A stretch of DNA of 64,000 bases from Mycolicibacterium sp. J2. GTDB taxonomy: Bacteria; Actinomycetota; Actinomycetes; Mycobacteriales; Mycobacteriaceae. Numbering within the stretch: position 1 is the stretch's first letter; every line of letters begins with the position of its first letter. This document shows, in pieces, positions 56,098 to 64,000 of the stretch. A model generated the notes under the pieces. That model had not been told where the DNA came from. It saw nothing but the letters and a program-made list of their open reading frames with translations, and did not search any database. The stretch is from NCBI RefSeq assembly GCF_026240945.1, contig NZ_JAPFPY010000001.1, positions 124,001 through 188,000 on the forward strand, read 5' to 3'. Both the position numbers and the translations under genes were made by a program.

Positions 56098-57299
56098 TGC
56101 GCACGGTCGACGAACATCAGCGCGTCGTCGCGGGCCTGATCACGCCGCGCGACCCCGTCGTGGTGCCGCTGGCCGATGCGCTGGGCCTGGCCCTGGCCGC
56201 CGATGTGGTGGCTCCGCTGGCGCTGCCCGGCTTCGACAACTCGGCGATGGACGGTTTCGCCGTGTACGCCGACGATATCGCCGGTGCCAGCGCCGAGCAC
56301 CCGGTCACCCTCCCCGTCGCCGACGACATCCCGGCCGGGCGCACCGACACCGGCGCGCTGAAAACCGGTACGGCGCAACGGATCATGACCGGCGCTCCGC
56401 TGCCGGCCGGAGCGACCGCCGTGGTGCCGGTGGAGGCCACGGACGCCGACTTCGCAAAGCCCTCCCCCACCGTCGCGATCCGGACCGCCGCCCGGGCCGG
56501 GCAGCACGTCCGGCGTGCCGGCGAGGACGTCGCGGCCGGGACGACGGTGCTGCGCACCGGTCAGGTGCTCACCCCGGCGGCGCTGGGTCTGGCCGCCGCG
56601 CTGGGCTTCGGTGCGGTGACGGTGCTGCCGAGGCAGCGGGTGCTGGTGATGTCGACCGGTTCGGAGCTGGTGGCGCCGGGCAGGCCGCTGCTGCCCGGCC
56701 AGATCTACGAGTCCAACGCCGTGATGCTGGCCGCGGCCGTCCGGGACGCCGGCGCTGAGGTGGTCGCCTGCCCGATGGTCGGTGACGACGTCGACGCCTT
56801 CCGGGACGCGCTGAGCCGCTACGCCGGCGCCGCCGACCTGATCATCACCACCGGCGGGGTCAGCGCGGGCGCCTACGAGGTGGTCAAGGATGCCCTGTCC
56901 GGTCAGGTGGAGTTCGTCAAGGTGGCCATGCAGCCCGGCATGCCCCAGGGCTGCGGCACGGTGGCAGGCACGCCGATCGTCACACTGCCCGGCAATCCGG
57001 TGAGCTCACTGGTGTCCTTCGAGGTGTTCGTACGTGCGCCGCTGCGCGCGGCCATGGGACTGGTTCCCGACCGGCCGCGGCGCACCGTGACGCTGACCGA
57101 CGACCTCACCTCGCCGAAGGGCAAACGACAGTTCCGCAGGGGCATGCTCGCCGGTGCGACCGTGACCAGTTTCGGGCCGCCGGCCTCACACCACCTGCGT
57201 TGGCTGGCGTCGTCGAACTGCCTGCTGGACATCGACGAGGACGTCGAGCAGATCGCGGCCGGATCCGCCGTCCGGGTCTGGGACCTGTCAGTCGGCTGA
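56097..57299 (+). CDS. moeA: Molybdopterin molybdenumtransferase MoeA
   Basis: Inserts molybdate into molybdopterin-AMP to form molybdenum cofactor. A 400-residue protein: LPGFDNSAMDGFAVYADD at the start, GTAQRIMTGAPLP, RRAGEDVAAGTTVL, the MoCF-binding core ITTGGVSAGAYEVVKDAL, MQPGMPQGCG and LPGNPVSSLVSFEVFV. It corresponds to MoeA2 (Rv0438c). The ATG overlaps the SDR stop. psd follows after 24 bases. Confidence 0.94.
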
Positions 57300-57306
57300 A
57301 TCCACG

Positions 57307-57323
57307 TAGAATCGAGAGCCGCC
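57307..57323 (+). promoter_or_regulatory. Internal promoter before psd
   Basis: TAGAAT (57307-57312) is 11 bases before the psd ATG, giving a very short leader. It could let psd-pssA be transcribed apart from moeA. Confidence 0.4.
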
Positions 57324-58031
57324 ATGGCCAGACCTGCCCGCCCCTCCGGCGACACCTCCTCCGAAGCCGAGCGCTTCGTCGAGCTCGTCCGCTCGACCGT
57401 CCCTCCGATCCACCCGGCCGGCCTGCCGTTCATCGCCGGTGGCCTGGGAGTCGCGCTCGCCGGCCGCAACCGGCGCTGGCTGCGCAACACCGGCCTGTCG
57501 GCCGCGAGCTTCTGCGCATTGTTCTTCCGGCACCCGCCGCGGGTGCCGCCCACCCGGCCAGGTGTCGTGGTGGCGCCCGCCGATGGCCGGATCACCCTGA
57601 TCGACCAGGCGGTGCCGCCGGCCGAGCTGGGTCTGCCGGACACCCCGATGACACGGATCAGCATCTTCCTGTCGCTGTTCGACGCGCATGTGCAGCGCGC
57701 CCCGGCGGGCGGTGAGGTGGTCGCCGTGCGGCACCGCCCCGGCCAGTTCCAGTCCGCCGACAAGGACACCGCCAGCGAGGCCAACGAACGCAACAGCCTG
57801 CTGATCCGCACCCCGGACGGCGTCGACGTGGTTGCCGTGCAGATCGCCGGCCTGCTGGCGCGGCGCATCGTGTGCACGGCCCGCCCCGGTGACAAATTGG
57901 CCCTCGGCGAGACCTACGGCCTGATCCGCTTCGGGTCCCGGCTGGACACCTACCTGCCCGGCGACGCCAAGGTGGCCGTCGAGATCGGGCAACGCGCGAT
58001 CGGCGGCGAAACCGTGTTGGCGCAGCTGTGA
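57324..58031 (+). CDS. psd: Phosphatidylserine decarboxylase
   Basis: Converts phosphatidylserine to phosphatidylethanolamine at the membrane. The 235-residue proenzyme is the short type: [61 protein letters not shown], and the self-cleavage GS in [13 protein letters not shown], whose Ser becomes the pyruvoyl group. A hydrophobic stretch lies near residue 60. The end overlaps pssA by 4 bases. Confidence 0.93.
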   Translation: MARPARPSGDTSSEAERFVELVRSTVPPIHPAGLPFIAGGLGVALAGRNRRWLRNTGLSAASFCALFFRHPPRVPPTRPGVVVAPADGRITLIDQAVPPAELGLPDTPMTRISIFLSLFDAHVQRAPAGGEVVAVRHRPGQFQSADKDTASEANERNSLLIRTPDGVDVVAVQIAGLLARRIVCTARPGDKLALGETYGLIRFGSRLDTYLPGDAKVAVEIGQRAIGGETVLAQL

Positions 58032-58897
58032 TCAAGGCCCGGATCAAGCCACCGACGGTGAGCCTGCGGATCCTGCCCAGCGCGATGACCGTCGCAGCCA
58101 TCTGCCTCGGCCTCTCGGCGGTCAAGTTCGCACTGGACGGCCGGCCCACCGAGGCGATGGCGCTGCTGGCCGTCGCTGCCATCCTGGATGCGCTCGACGG
58201 CCGCACCGCCCGCATGCTCAAGGCCACCTCCCGCATGGGTGAGGAGATCGACTCCCTGGCCGACGCGGTGAATTTCGGTGTGGCCCCGGCCTTCATCGTC
58301 TACGCCACGTTGTTGTCGCATTCGCAGATCGGCTGGATCGTGGTGCTGTTCTACGCGGTGTGCATCGTGCTGCGGCTGGCCCGGTTCAACGCCATGCTCG
58401 ACGCCGATCTGCCCGCGTACGAGAAGGAATACTTCATGGGCATGCCGGCCCCGGCCGGGGCCATCGGCGCGATCGGCCCGATCGCGGTCAAGATGCAGTT
58501 CCCCGGCGACTGGTGGAACACCCCGGCCGCCGAATGGGTGGTGATCGCCTGGATGATCGGCGTCTCCCTGCTGGTGGTCAGCGCGATCCCGATGCGCAAG
58601 GTGCACACCTTCTCGGTACCGCCGAACATGGTGGCGCCGTTGCTGGCCCTGCTGGCGATCGGCGTCGCCGCCTCGGTGCTGTACGGCTACATCGTGATCA
58701 TGGTCATCATCGTCGCCTACGTCATCCACATCCCGTTCGCGGTGCGCAGCAAGCGCTGGGTGGCCGCGCACCCGGAATCCTGGAACGACAAACCGCGTCA
58801 GCAACGCGCGGCGCGCCGGGCCATTCGGCGCACCCAGCAGCCGCACCGGCGCTCGGTCTCCCGGCTCGGCTTGCGTAAGCCGCCAGGGCGGCAGTGA
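58028..58897 (+). CDS. pssA: CDP-diacylglycerol-serine O-phosphatidyltransferase
   Basis: Makes phosphatidylserine, the substrate of the adjacent Psd. The 289-residue membrane protein has the CDP-alcohol phosphatidyltransferase signature [20 protein letters not shown] followed by EIDSLAD, and about seven transmembrane helices. The C-terminus is a basic tail (about 40 residues, [12 protein letters not shown] end). The GTG overlaps the psd stop; the order psd-pssA is that of Rv0437c-Rv0436c. Confidence 0.94.
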   Translation: MIKARIKPPTVSLRILPSAMTVAAICLGLSAVKFALDGRPTEAMALLAVAAILDALDGRTARMLKATSRMGEEIDSLADAVNFGVAPAFIVYATLLSHSQIGWIVVLFYAVCIVLRLARFNAMLDADLPAYEKEYFMGMPAPAGAIGAIGPIAVKMQFPGDWWNTPAAEWVVIAWMIGVSLLVVSAIPMRKVHTFSVPPNMVAPLLALLAIGVAASVLYGYIVIMVIIVAYVIHIPFAVRSKRWVAAHPESWNDKPRQQRAARRAIRRTQQPHRRSVSRLGLRKPPGRQ

Positions 58898-58907
58898 GTC
58901 GCACCGG

Positions 58908-61049
58908 ATGACCCTGACGCTGACCGTGCGCCTGAACACCTCGGCGCTGGACTCGCGGCGCGGCGTGGTGCGCCTGCATCCCGAGGCCATCGCGGCGCTC
59001 GGCATCCGGGAGTGGGACGCGGTGTCGCTGCTCGGTTCGCGATCCACCGCCGCGGTCGTCGGGGTGGCCCCCGACGGTACCGCCGTCGGGGTGGCCCTGC
59101 TCGACGATGTCACGCTGTCCAACGCGGGTCTGCGCGAGAACGCCGCGGTGGTGGTGGAACCGGTGACGGTGTACGGCGCGAGATCGGTGACCTTGACCGG
59201 GTCGCGCCTGGCCACCCAGTCCGTTTCGCCCGCCACGTTGCGAATGGCGTTGCTGGGTAAGGTGATGACGGTCGGGGACACCGTGTCGCTGTTGCCGCGC
59301 GATCTGGGGCCCGGCACCTCCACCTCGGCGGCGACGACGGCGCTGGCCACCTCGGTGGGCATCACCTGGACCTCGGAACTGCTCACCGTCACCGGCGTCG
59401 ACCCCGCCGGACCGGTCAGCGTGCAGCCCAATTCGATGGTGTCGTGGGGCGACGGTGTCTCCGAGCCGGTTCCGCTGCGCACCACCGCGGCGACGGCGGC
59501 GATCCCGTTCGACGATCTCAAGGGTGCCCACGTCCAGGCCGGCAAGCTGACCGAGTGGCTCAAGCTGGCCCTGGACGAGCCGCAACTGCTCGAAACCCTG
59601 GGCGCCACAGCCAATCTCGGGGTCCTGGTATCGGGTCCTGCCGGCGCAGGCAAGGCCACCCTGGTGCGCGCGGTGTGCGCGCACCGCAGACTCGTCGAGC
59701 TCGACGGCCCCGAGATCGGGGCATTGCGCGCCGAGGACCGGCTGTCCACCGTGACGGCGACCGTGGCCAGGGTGCGCGACGGCGGTGGGGTGCTGCTGAT
59801 CACCGATATCGACGCGCTGCTGCCGGCCACCGCGGAACCCGTCGCGACCCTGATCCTTGCCGAGCTACGCACCGCGGTGGCCACCAAGGGGGTCGCGTTC
59901 ATCGCCACCTCGGCGGTGCCGGACAACATCGACGCCCGGCTGCGCGCACCCGACCTCTGCGACCGCGAGCTCGGTGTGAGCCTGCCAGACGCCGCCACCC
60001 GGGTGGCGCTGCTGGAGGTGCTGCTGCGCGACGTGCCGGTCACCGATCTCACGCTGGGCGACGTCGCCGAACGCACGCCGGGTTTCGTCGTCGCCGACCT
60101 CGCCGCGCTGGTTCGGGAGGCGGCCCTGCGGGCGGCGGCGCGGGCCAGTGGTGACGGTCGGCCGCCGACGCTGACCCAGGACGACCTGACCGGTGCGCTG
60201 TCGGTGATCCGCCCGCTGTCCCGCTCGGCCACCGAGGAGGTGGCCGTCGGCTCGGTCACCCTCGACGACGTCGGCGACATGGTGGCGACCAAGCAGGCGC
60301 TGACCGAGGCCGTGCTGTGGCCGCTGCAGCACCCCGACACCTTCGCCAGGCTGGGGGTGCAGCCGCCGCGGGGCGTGTTGCTGTACGGCCCGCCCGGCTG
60401 CGGTAAGACGTTCGTGGTGCGGGCGCTGGCCAGTTCCGGACGGTTGAGCGTGCACGCCGTCAAGGGTGCCGAACTGATGGACAAATGGGTGGGCGCCTCA
60501 GAGAAGGCGGTGCGTGAACTATTCCGGCGCGCAAAGGATTCAGCGCCGTCGCTGGTGTTCCTCGACGAGATCGACGCGCTGGCACCGCGGCGTGGGCAGA
60601 GCCATGATTCCGGTGTCACCGATCGGGTGGTGGCCGCGCTGCTGACCGAACTGGACGGTATCGACCCGCTGCGCGATGTGGTCGTGCTCGGGGCCACCAA
60701 CCGACCCGACCTGATCGACCCGGCGCTGCTGCGGCCCGGCCGGCTGGAGAAGCTGGTGTTCGTCGAGCCGCCGGATGCACAGGCGCGCAAGGACATTCTG
60801 CGCACCGCGGGCAAGTCCATCCCGTTGGCTCCCGATGTCGACCTGGATGCACTGGCCGAGGACCTGGACGGTTACAGCGCCGCCGACTGCGTGGCCCTGC
60901 TGCGCGAAGCCGCGTTGGCGGCGATGCGCCGTTCGATCGACGCCGCCGACGTCACGTTGGACGATGTCGCCACAGCGCGCGCGACCGTACGGCCCTCGCT
61001 GGACCCGGAGCAGGTGGCGTCGTTGCGGGCGTTCAGCGAGAACCGCTGA
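58908..61049 (+). CDS. CDC48/VAT-like AAA ATPase with degenerate first domain (Rv0435c-like)
   Basis: A 713-residue protein: N-terminal double-psi barrel substrate domain, D1 (about 220-430) and D2 (about 445-690). D2 is intact: GPPGCGKTF, LVFLDEIDALAPRR, LGATNRPDLIDPALLRPGR. D1 is altered: its Walker A ends GKA instead of GKT (GPAGAGKATLV) and its Walker B reads LITDIDALL where DE is expected, so it probably does not hydrolyse ATP. It matches Rv0435c; unfolding or disassembly of protein complexes is inferred. It follows pssA by 10 bases. Confidence 0.88.
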   Translation: MTLTLTVRLNTSALDSRRGVVRLHPEAIAALGIREWDAVSLLGSRSTAAVVGVAPDGTAVGVALLDDVTLSNAGLRENAAVVVEPVTVYGARSVTLTGSRLATQSVSPATLRMALLGKVMTVGDTVSLLPRDLGPGTSTSAATTALATSVGITWTSELLTVTGVDPAGPVSVQPNSMVSWGDGVSEPVPLRTTAATAAIPFDDLKGAHVQAGKLTEWLKLALDEPQLLETLGATANLGVLVSGPAGAGKATLVRAVCAHRRLVELDGPEIGALRAEDRLSTVTATVARVRDGGGVLLITDIDALLPATAEPVATLILAELRTAVATKGVAFIATSAVPDNIDARLRAPDLCDRELGVSLPDAATRVALLEVLLRDVPVTDLTLGDVAERTPGFVVADLAALVREAALRAAARASGDGRPPTLTQDDLTGALSVIRPLSRSATEEVAVGSVTLDDVGDMVATKQALTEAVLWPLQHPDTFARLGVQPPRGVLLYGPPGCGKTFVVRALASSGRLSVHAVKGAELMDKWVGASEKAVRELFRRAKDSAPSLVFLDEIDALAPRRGQSHDSGVTDRVVAALLTELDGIDPLRDVVVLGATNRPDLIDPALLRPGRLEKLVFVEPPDAQARKDILRTAGKSIPLAPDVDLDALAEDLDGYSAADCVALLREAALAAMRRSIDAADVTLDDVATARATVRPSLDPEQVASLRAFSENR

Positions 61050-61055
61050 ACCTCA

Positions 61056-62039
61056 CTACCCAGGGTTGGTGAGCACCACCCTGCCGACGACCCCGCCCGC
61101 TTCCAGCATGGCGTGCCCGACGGCGGCATCGGGCATCGGGACGGTGGCGTGGACCAACGGCTGAATCGCGCCGGACTCCAGCAGCGGCCACACATCGCGT
61201 CTGACACCGTCGATGATCGCGGCTTTCTGACTCGCCGGGCGGGGGTTGAGCAAGGTGGCGCTGATGCTGGCCCGACGCGCCAACAGCAGACTGAGGTCCA
61301 ACGGCACCGAGCCACCCCGGCCGCTGATGGTGACGAGGTGGCCGTCGGGTGCCAGGCAGTGCAGGTTGCGGTCCAGGTAGTCAGCGCCGACGACGTCGAG
61401 GATGGCGTCGACACCCGTTCCGCCCGTGGCATCCAAGGTGGCGGCCACGAAATCGGTCGTCTTGTAGTTAATCGCCGTATCGGCCCCGAGTTGCCGACCG
61501 ATCTGTGCGCCGTCGTCCGTGCCAGCGGTGGTGATGACCGTTGCGCCGATGGCATGGGCCCATTGCACGGCGAACGTCCCGATTCCGCCCGTCGCGCCGT
61601 GGATGAGGACCGATTGTCCCGCACGCAGCCCGGCGATCATGGCCAGATTCGAGTACACCGTGCACGCCGACTCGGGAATGATCGAGGCGCGAGTGGCATC
61701 CAGGCCCGCCGGAATCGGCAATACCTGGGATGCGAGCACCGCCACCTGCTCGGCGTATCCGCCACCGTCGAGCAAGGCGCAGACCCGGTCCCCCACCTTC
61801 AGGCCCGAAACCCGCTCGCCCACTTCGATTATCGTGCCGGCACACTCGAGCCCCAGGATCTGCGGCTCGGCGACGCCACCGGGGTATCGGCCGGCGCGCT
61901 TCATCAGGTCGGCGTTGTTGATCCCGGCGGCGTCGACGCCGATCACGACCTCGTGGGGTGCCGCGGTGAGCGCGGCGACCTCTCGCCACTGCAGGACCTC
62001 CGCGGGTCCGGGTTGGTCGAAGATGACCGCGTGCGGCAT
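61056..62039 (-). CDS. Zinc-independent quinone oxidoreductase (MDR family)
   Basis: A 327-residue medium-chain dehydrogenase/reductase of the zeta-crystallin type. INNADLMKRAGRYPG and GLECAGTIIEVGERV in the catalytic domain, then the NADPH loop LIHGATGGIGTFAVQWA and VDAILDVVGADYLDRNL. No catalytic zinc ligands. It likely reduces quinones or enones with NADPH; substrate unknown. ATG 62039 with AGGGG upstream was chosen over a longer start. It ends 6 bases from the convergent ATPase gene. Confidence 0.87.
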   Translation of the reverse strand: MPHAVIFDQPGPAEVLQWREVAALTAAPHEVVIGVDAAGINNADLMKRAGRYPGGVAEPQILGLECAGTIIEVGERVSGLKVGDRVCALLDGGGYAEQVAVLASQVLPIPAGLDATRASIIPESACTVYSNLAMIAGLRAGQSVLIHGATGGIGTFAVQWAHAIGATVITTAGTDDGAQIGRQLGADTAINYKTTDFVAATLDATGGTGVDAILDVVGADYLDRNLHCLAPDGHLVTISGRGGSVPLDLSLLLARRASISATLLNPRPASQKAAIIDGVRRDVWPLLESGAIQPLVHATVPMPDAAVGHAMLEAGGVVGRVVLTNPG

Positions 62040-62068
62040 GACGTAACCCCTCTGCACCCCTCTGCTCG

Positions 62069-62629
62069 CTACGCGATTGCCGACGTCGCCCGGGCAGCGG
62101 CGCGACGGGCGATGCTGTGCGCGTACAGCGGGGTCTCGGTGTGGCAGTGCTTACCGGAGGCGGCCTGCCGCGCCTGCGCCGCCTCGTCGAACGACTGTCC
62201 CTGGTGGGCAATGAATTCCAGAAAATCGACCGTCGGATGAGAGGTGACGGTGTTGGTGTAGCGGCACCGTCCGGCGCCGAGCTGCTCCATCCGCAGTTCC
62301 CAGATCACCTGGGTGGTCGTCCAGCCCGCGGGGGTCAAGATGTCCGAGAGCGAGACCATCTTGCAGTAGTGCGCCTCGGCGACCTCGAACCGGTATTGCT
62401 GGACGACCAGTCCGGTGCCGATCATCTCGATGTTGATGGACATCGGGGTGCCGTCGTCGTCGACGGTGTAGCCCGCCGCCTTGTGATCGCCGGGAGCGCA
62501 CCGTTGATACTCGTGGGTCGGCAGCGTCTTGAGCCACTCGGCGATGTCGACATCGTCGAACGACGCCTCCACATCGGCGGTGAACTCGGCGTGCGAGAGG
62601 GTCAGGTCGTCGCGAACGGTGGTGTTCAT
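62069..62629 (-). CDS. SRPBCC-like protein of unknown function
   Basis: A 186-residue protein with a START/SRPBCC-like pattern: FTADVEASFDDVDIAEWLKTLPTHE, then strands IEMIGTGLVVQQYRFEVAE and RYTNTVTSHPTVDFLEFIA. Ligand unknown. A strong AGGAGG precedes the ATG at 62629. It is 29 bases upstream of the oxidoreductase gene on the same strand, so the two may work together; the family is not one I can name with certainty. Confidence 0.68.
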   Translation of the reverse strand: MNTTVRDDLTLSHAEFTADVEASFDDVDIAEWLKTLPTHEYQRCAPGDHKAAGYTVDDDGTPMSINIEMIGTGLVVQQYRFEVAEAHYCKMVSLSDILTPAGWTTTQVIWELRMEQLGAGRCRYTNTVTSHPTVDFLEFIAHQGQSFDEAAQARQAASGKHCHTETPLYAHSIARRAAARATSAIA

Positions 62630-62763
62630 GGTGGGCCTCCTGTACCGATGGTGCGCCTGCGGTTGACGTGTCCAAGCATGTCGGCACGGCGCCCGCCTCG
62701 GCCATGCCGCTACCGTGACAACCGCAGTAGTGCTAGCCCCCAACCGGCCCTGAGGGCGGACCG

Positions 62764-63201
62764 CTACGGAGCGCTGATCGCGGCCAATCGGTCGATCGAT
62801 GCCAGGAGTTTGTCGGAGGTGGTCGCTCGCGCCCGGACCATCCGCTTCTCGTCGGTCAGCCGGGTCCAGTCGTAGGTGTGGGTGACCCGGGTGGTGGTGT
62901 CGTCGATCGGTTCGAGCTCCCACCGCCAGAGGTGACCGGGAGGCTCCTTGCCCTCCTCGGACGGCAGCCAGGCGATGCGCCTGCCCTCTTCGAACTCGAC
63001 GATCCGGTTCACCCGCACGGCGCCCGTCGTGATGGTCATCCGGAACACATCACCGACGGCATGCGCACGCTGGCCCGCGGGTGCGTCGGCGAGATTGTCG
63101 TTGCCATCCCAGCGGGGCTGCTGCGCCGGGTCGGCGATCAACTCGAAGATCGTGGCCGCAGGAGCCGCGATATCCCGGCTCGCGGAGACAACCGTGTTCA
63201 C
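62764..63201 (-). CDS. SRPBCC-family polyketide cyclase/dehydrase-like protein
   Basis: A 145-residue SRPBCC protein: VSASRDIAAPAATIFELIADP, RMTITTGAVRVNRIVEFEEG, and WELEPIDDTTTRVTHTYDW. It resembles small polyketide cyclase/dehydrase-like lipid-binding proteins; no catalytic claim is made. The GTG follows TAAGCT and 7 bases on the minus strand. The 134-base gap to the next minus-strand gene holds nothing I can name. Confidence 0.82.
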   Translation of the reverse strand: MNTVVSASRDIAAPAATIFELIADPAQQPRWDGNDNLADAPAGQRAHAVGDVFRMTITTGAVRVNRIVEFEEGRRIAWLPSEEGKEPPGHLWRWELEPIDDTTTRVTHTYDWTRLTDEKRMVRARATTSDKLLASIDRLAAISAP

Positions 63202-63214
63202 GCCCGACAGCTTA
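63202..63214 (-). promoter_or_regulatory. Leaderless promoter of the SRPBCC gene
   Basis: TAAGCT (63214-63209 on the minus strand), 7 bases, GTG at 63201. Confidence 0.45.
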
Positions 63215-63300
63215 CGGGCGGCGTCACCCGGTCCTCGGATCTTGACGCTGGCAAGTTCGAGTGCGATAGTGAACTAGCCACTGACTAGATTCGAGGCATC

Positions 63301-63714
63301 ATGGCGACCTTGGTAGGCGATCAGGACCGCACGCGGACCGCCGACGATCTCGGCCTGGCCCTGACGCAGGGCTACCTGCCGATGACCGATTACGAAGAAC
63401 GGCTGCGGCTGGCGTTCGCCGCGCACACCACCGACGAGCTACGCGCGCTGACCGCCGACCTGCCGACCGCCCGGCTCCGCGCGGCCGATCCGCGCCGCCG
63501 GGCCGCCCGGCGGCGCGCCGCGCGGCTGGGCATGCGGATCCACCTCGGCGCCTACCTGGCCGGGTCGGCCCTGATGCTGGCGATCTGGTTGATCGTCGGA
63601 TTGACGGCGGGACAGTGGTACTTCTGGCCGGTGTGGCCGATTCTCGGCTGGGGGCTGGGCGTCGCCTCGCACGTCGTGCCGGTGTCGGCCCTCGGCCGCT
63701 GCCCGCATCCCTGA
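63301..63714 (+). CDS. DUF1707 / 2TM-domain membrane protein
   Basis: A 137-residue protein. The N-terminal DUF1707 (DRTRTADDLGLALTQGYLPMTDYEERLRLA) is an actinobacterial motif; the C-terminus has two transmembrane helices (IHLGAYLAGSALMLAIWLIVGL and FWPVWPILGWGLGVASHVVPV). The role of the family is unknown. The ATG lies 9 bases after TAGATT. A clear hairpin terminator follows. Confidence 0.82.
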   Translation: MATLVGDQDRTRTADDLGLALTQGYLPMTDYEERLRLAFAAHTTDELRALTADLPTARLRAADPRRRAARRRAARLGMRIHLGAYLAGSALMLAIWLIVGLTAGQWYFWPVWPILGWGLGVASHVVPVSALGRCPHP

Positions 63715-63732
63715 GCTCCGAGCTCCGGCACA

Positions 63733-63754
63733 CCCCTTGGATACCAAGGGGTTT
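63733..63754 (+). terminator. Rho-independent terminator after the DUF1707 gene
   Basis: CCCCTTGG (63733-63740), loop ATA, CCAAGGGG (63744-63751), then TTT. It stands 19 bases after the stop. Confidence 0.75.
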
Positions 63755-63798
63755 CGCGGTTTTGTCGCGCACACTGACCGGCGGCGCAACGGCCCACG

Positions 63799-63893
63799 TA
63801 GAATGGCTGGTACAAGCTAGCCGTCACGACACAGTCAGTTGAAGTTCCATAGCCGAATTGGCTGACACCCCGACCCAACCCGATCGGAGTGCC
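63799..63893 (+). promoter_or_regulatory. Promoter and leader of the Mrp antiporter operon
   Basis: TAGAAT at 63799-63804 is a strong mycobacterial -10. A leader of about 85 bases follows to the ATG at 63894, with CGGAG as Shine-Dalgarno. The long leader is unusual in this window; no riboswitch fold was recognised. Confidence 0.4.
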
Positions 63894-64000
63894 ATGCTCG
63901 CCGTCCTGCTCGTCCACGCGGTCGCCGCCGCGCTGGCGCCGCTTCTGGTGGCCAGGTGGGGCCGGACGGCGTTCTACCCACTGTCGCTCGTTCCGCTGGG
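63894..64000 (+). CDS. Na+/H+ antiporter subunit A (Mrp), N-terminal fragment
   Basis: Only 35 residues are present before the window ends. MLAVLLVHAVAAALAPLLVARWG then RTAFYPLSLVPL matches the first transmembrane helix of MrpA/MnhA, the large subunit of the multisubunit sodium/proton antiporter, related to NADH dehydrogenase subunit 5. The identification rests on a short segment. Confidence 0.55.
   Translation, partial: MLAVLLVHAVAAALAPLLVARWGRTAFYPLSLVPL

Noticed and set aside
57950..60820. A 956-codon open frame on the minus strand under psd, pssA and the AAA ATPase
   Set aside because: It is a frame shadow of GC-rich coding sequence; composition is Ser/Arg/Thr-rich and no domain is recognisable, while the plus strand encodes clear enzymes.

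Overview
The window is GC-rich actinobacterial DNA from a mycobacterium, most likely a rapid grower of the Mycolicibacterium type. The gene order follows, from memory, the M. tuberculosis segment Rv0502 to Rv0435c: galE2, bS22, proC, ppx1, senX3-regX3, gpmA, mshA, ldtE, murB, hbhA, madR, umaA, fadB2, icl, ramB, lpdC, groEL2, moeA, psd, pssA and a CDC48-like ATPase. Mycothiol synthesis, mycolate methyltransferases, a heparin-binding haemagglutinin and many apparently leaderless genes support this. No rRNA, tRNA, insertion sequence, prophage or CRISPR array was seen.

Layout. 0-6 kb: acyltransferase, epimerase, tiny ribosomal protein bS22, excisionase-type HTH protein, proC, isomerase-like protein, membrane protein and ppx1, all on the minus strand. 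6-12.6 kb: regX3-senX3, gpmA, a YbjN-like gene, mshA and a ROK regulator. 12.8-20.4 kb: SDR, L,D-transpeptidase lipoprotein, murB, then a plus-strand run (DUF2505, methyltransferase, nitrilase, DUF2993) and hbhA. 20.4-25.9 kb: XRE regulator, DUF445, madR, a class III-like PPK2, a DUF559/AbiEi-like gene set among copies of a 23-bp element, and umaA. 26-34.6 kb: fadB2, icl, a thioesterase, ramB, a CMD protein, lpdC and a second mycolate methyltransferase. 34.6-47.7 kb: an accessory stretch with a prolyl oligopeptidase, a second PPK2, an aldehyde dehydrogenase, DinB, SDR, VOC, a D-aminoacylase-type amidohydrolase, an SDR-TetR operon, an MFS symporter and a second DUF559/AbiEi-like gene. 47.8-64 kb: groEL2 with two CIRCE operators, a TetR/SDR pair, a Tat-exported deacetylase, cupin, SF2 helicase, HAD phosphatase, SDR-moeA-psd-pssA-AAA ATPase, two SRPBCC proteins, and the start of an Mrp antiporter gene at the edge.

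How the genes work together. The region joins envelope assembly (murB, ldtE, umaA, a second mycolate methyltransferase, madR, psd, pssA), fatty acid and C2 metabolism (fadB2, icl, lpdC, with ramB as regulator), phosphate and polyphosphate handling (senX3-regX3, ppx1, two PPK2 genes), redox buffering (mshA, DinB) and protein folding (groEL2).

The most distinctive signals are: (1) a 23-bp element found in the outward-reading orientation at the 3' ends of three neighbouring genes around a DUF559/AbiEi-like gene; (2) divergent genes separated by only 22-25 bp whose opposed -10 hexamers share one TA step; (3) a perfect 10-bp-arm operator before an SDR-TetR operon; (4) a convergent pair where one trinucleotide is a stop codon on one strand and replaces the expected stop on the other; (5) a RamB-type palindrome in front of ramB. 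Comparisons with M. tuberculosis are from memory and no database search was made.
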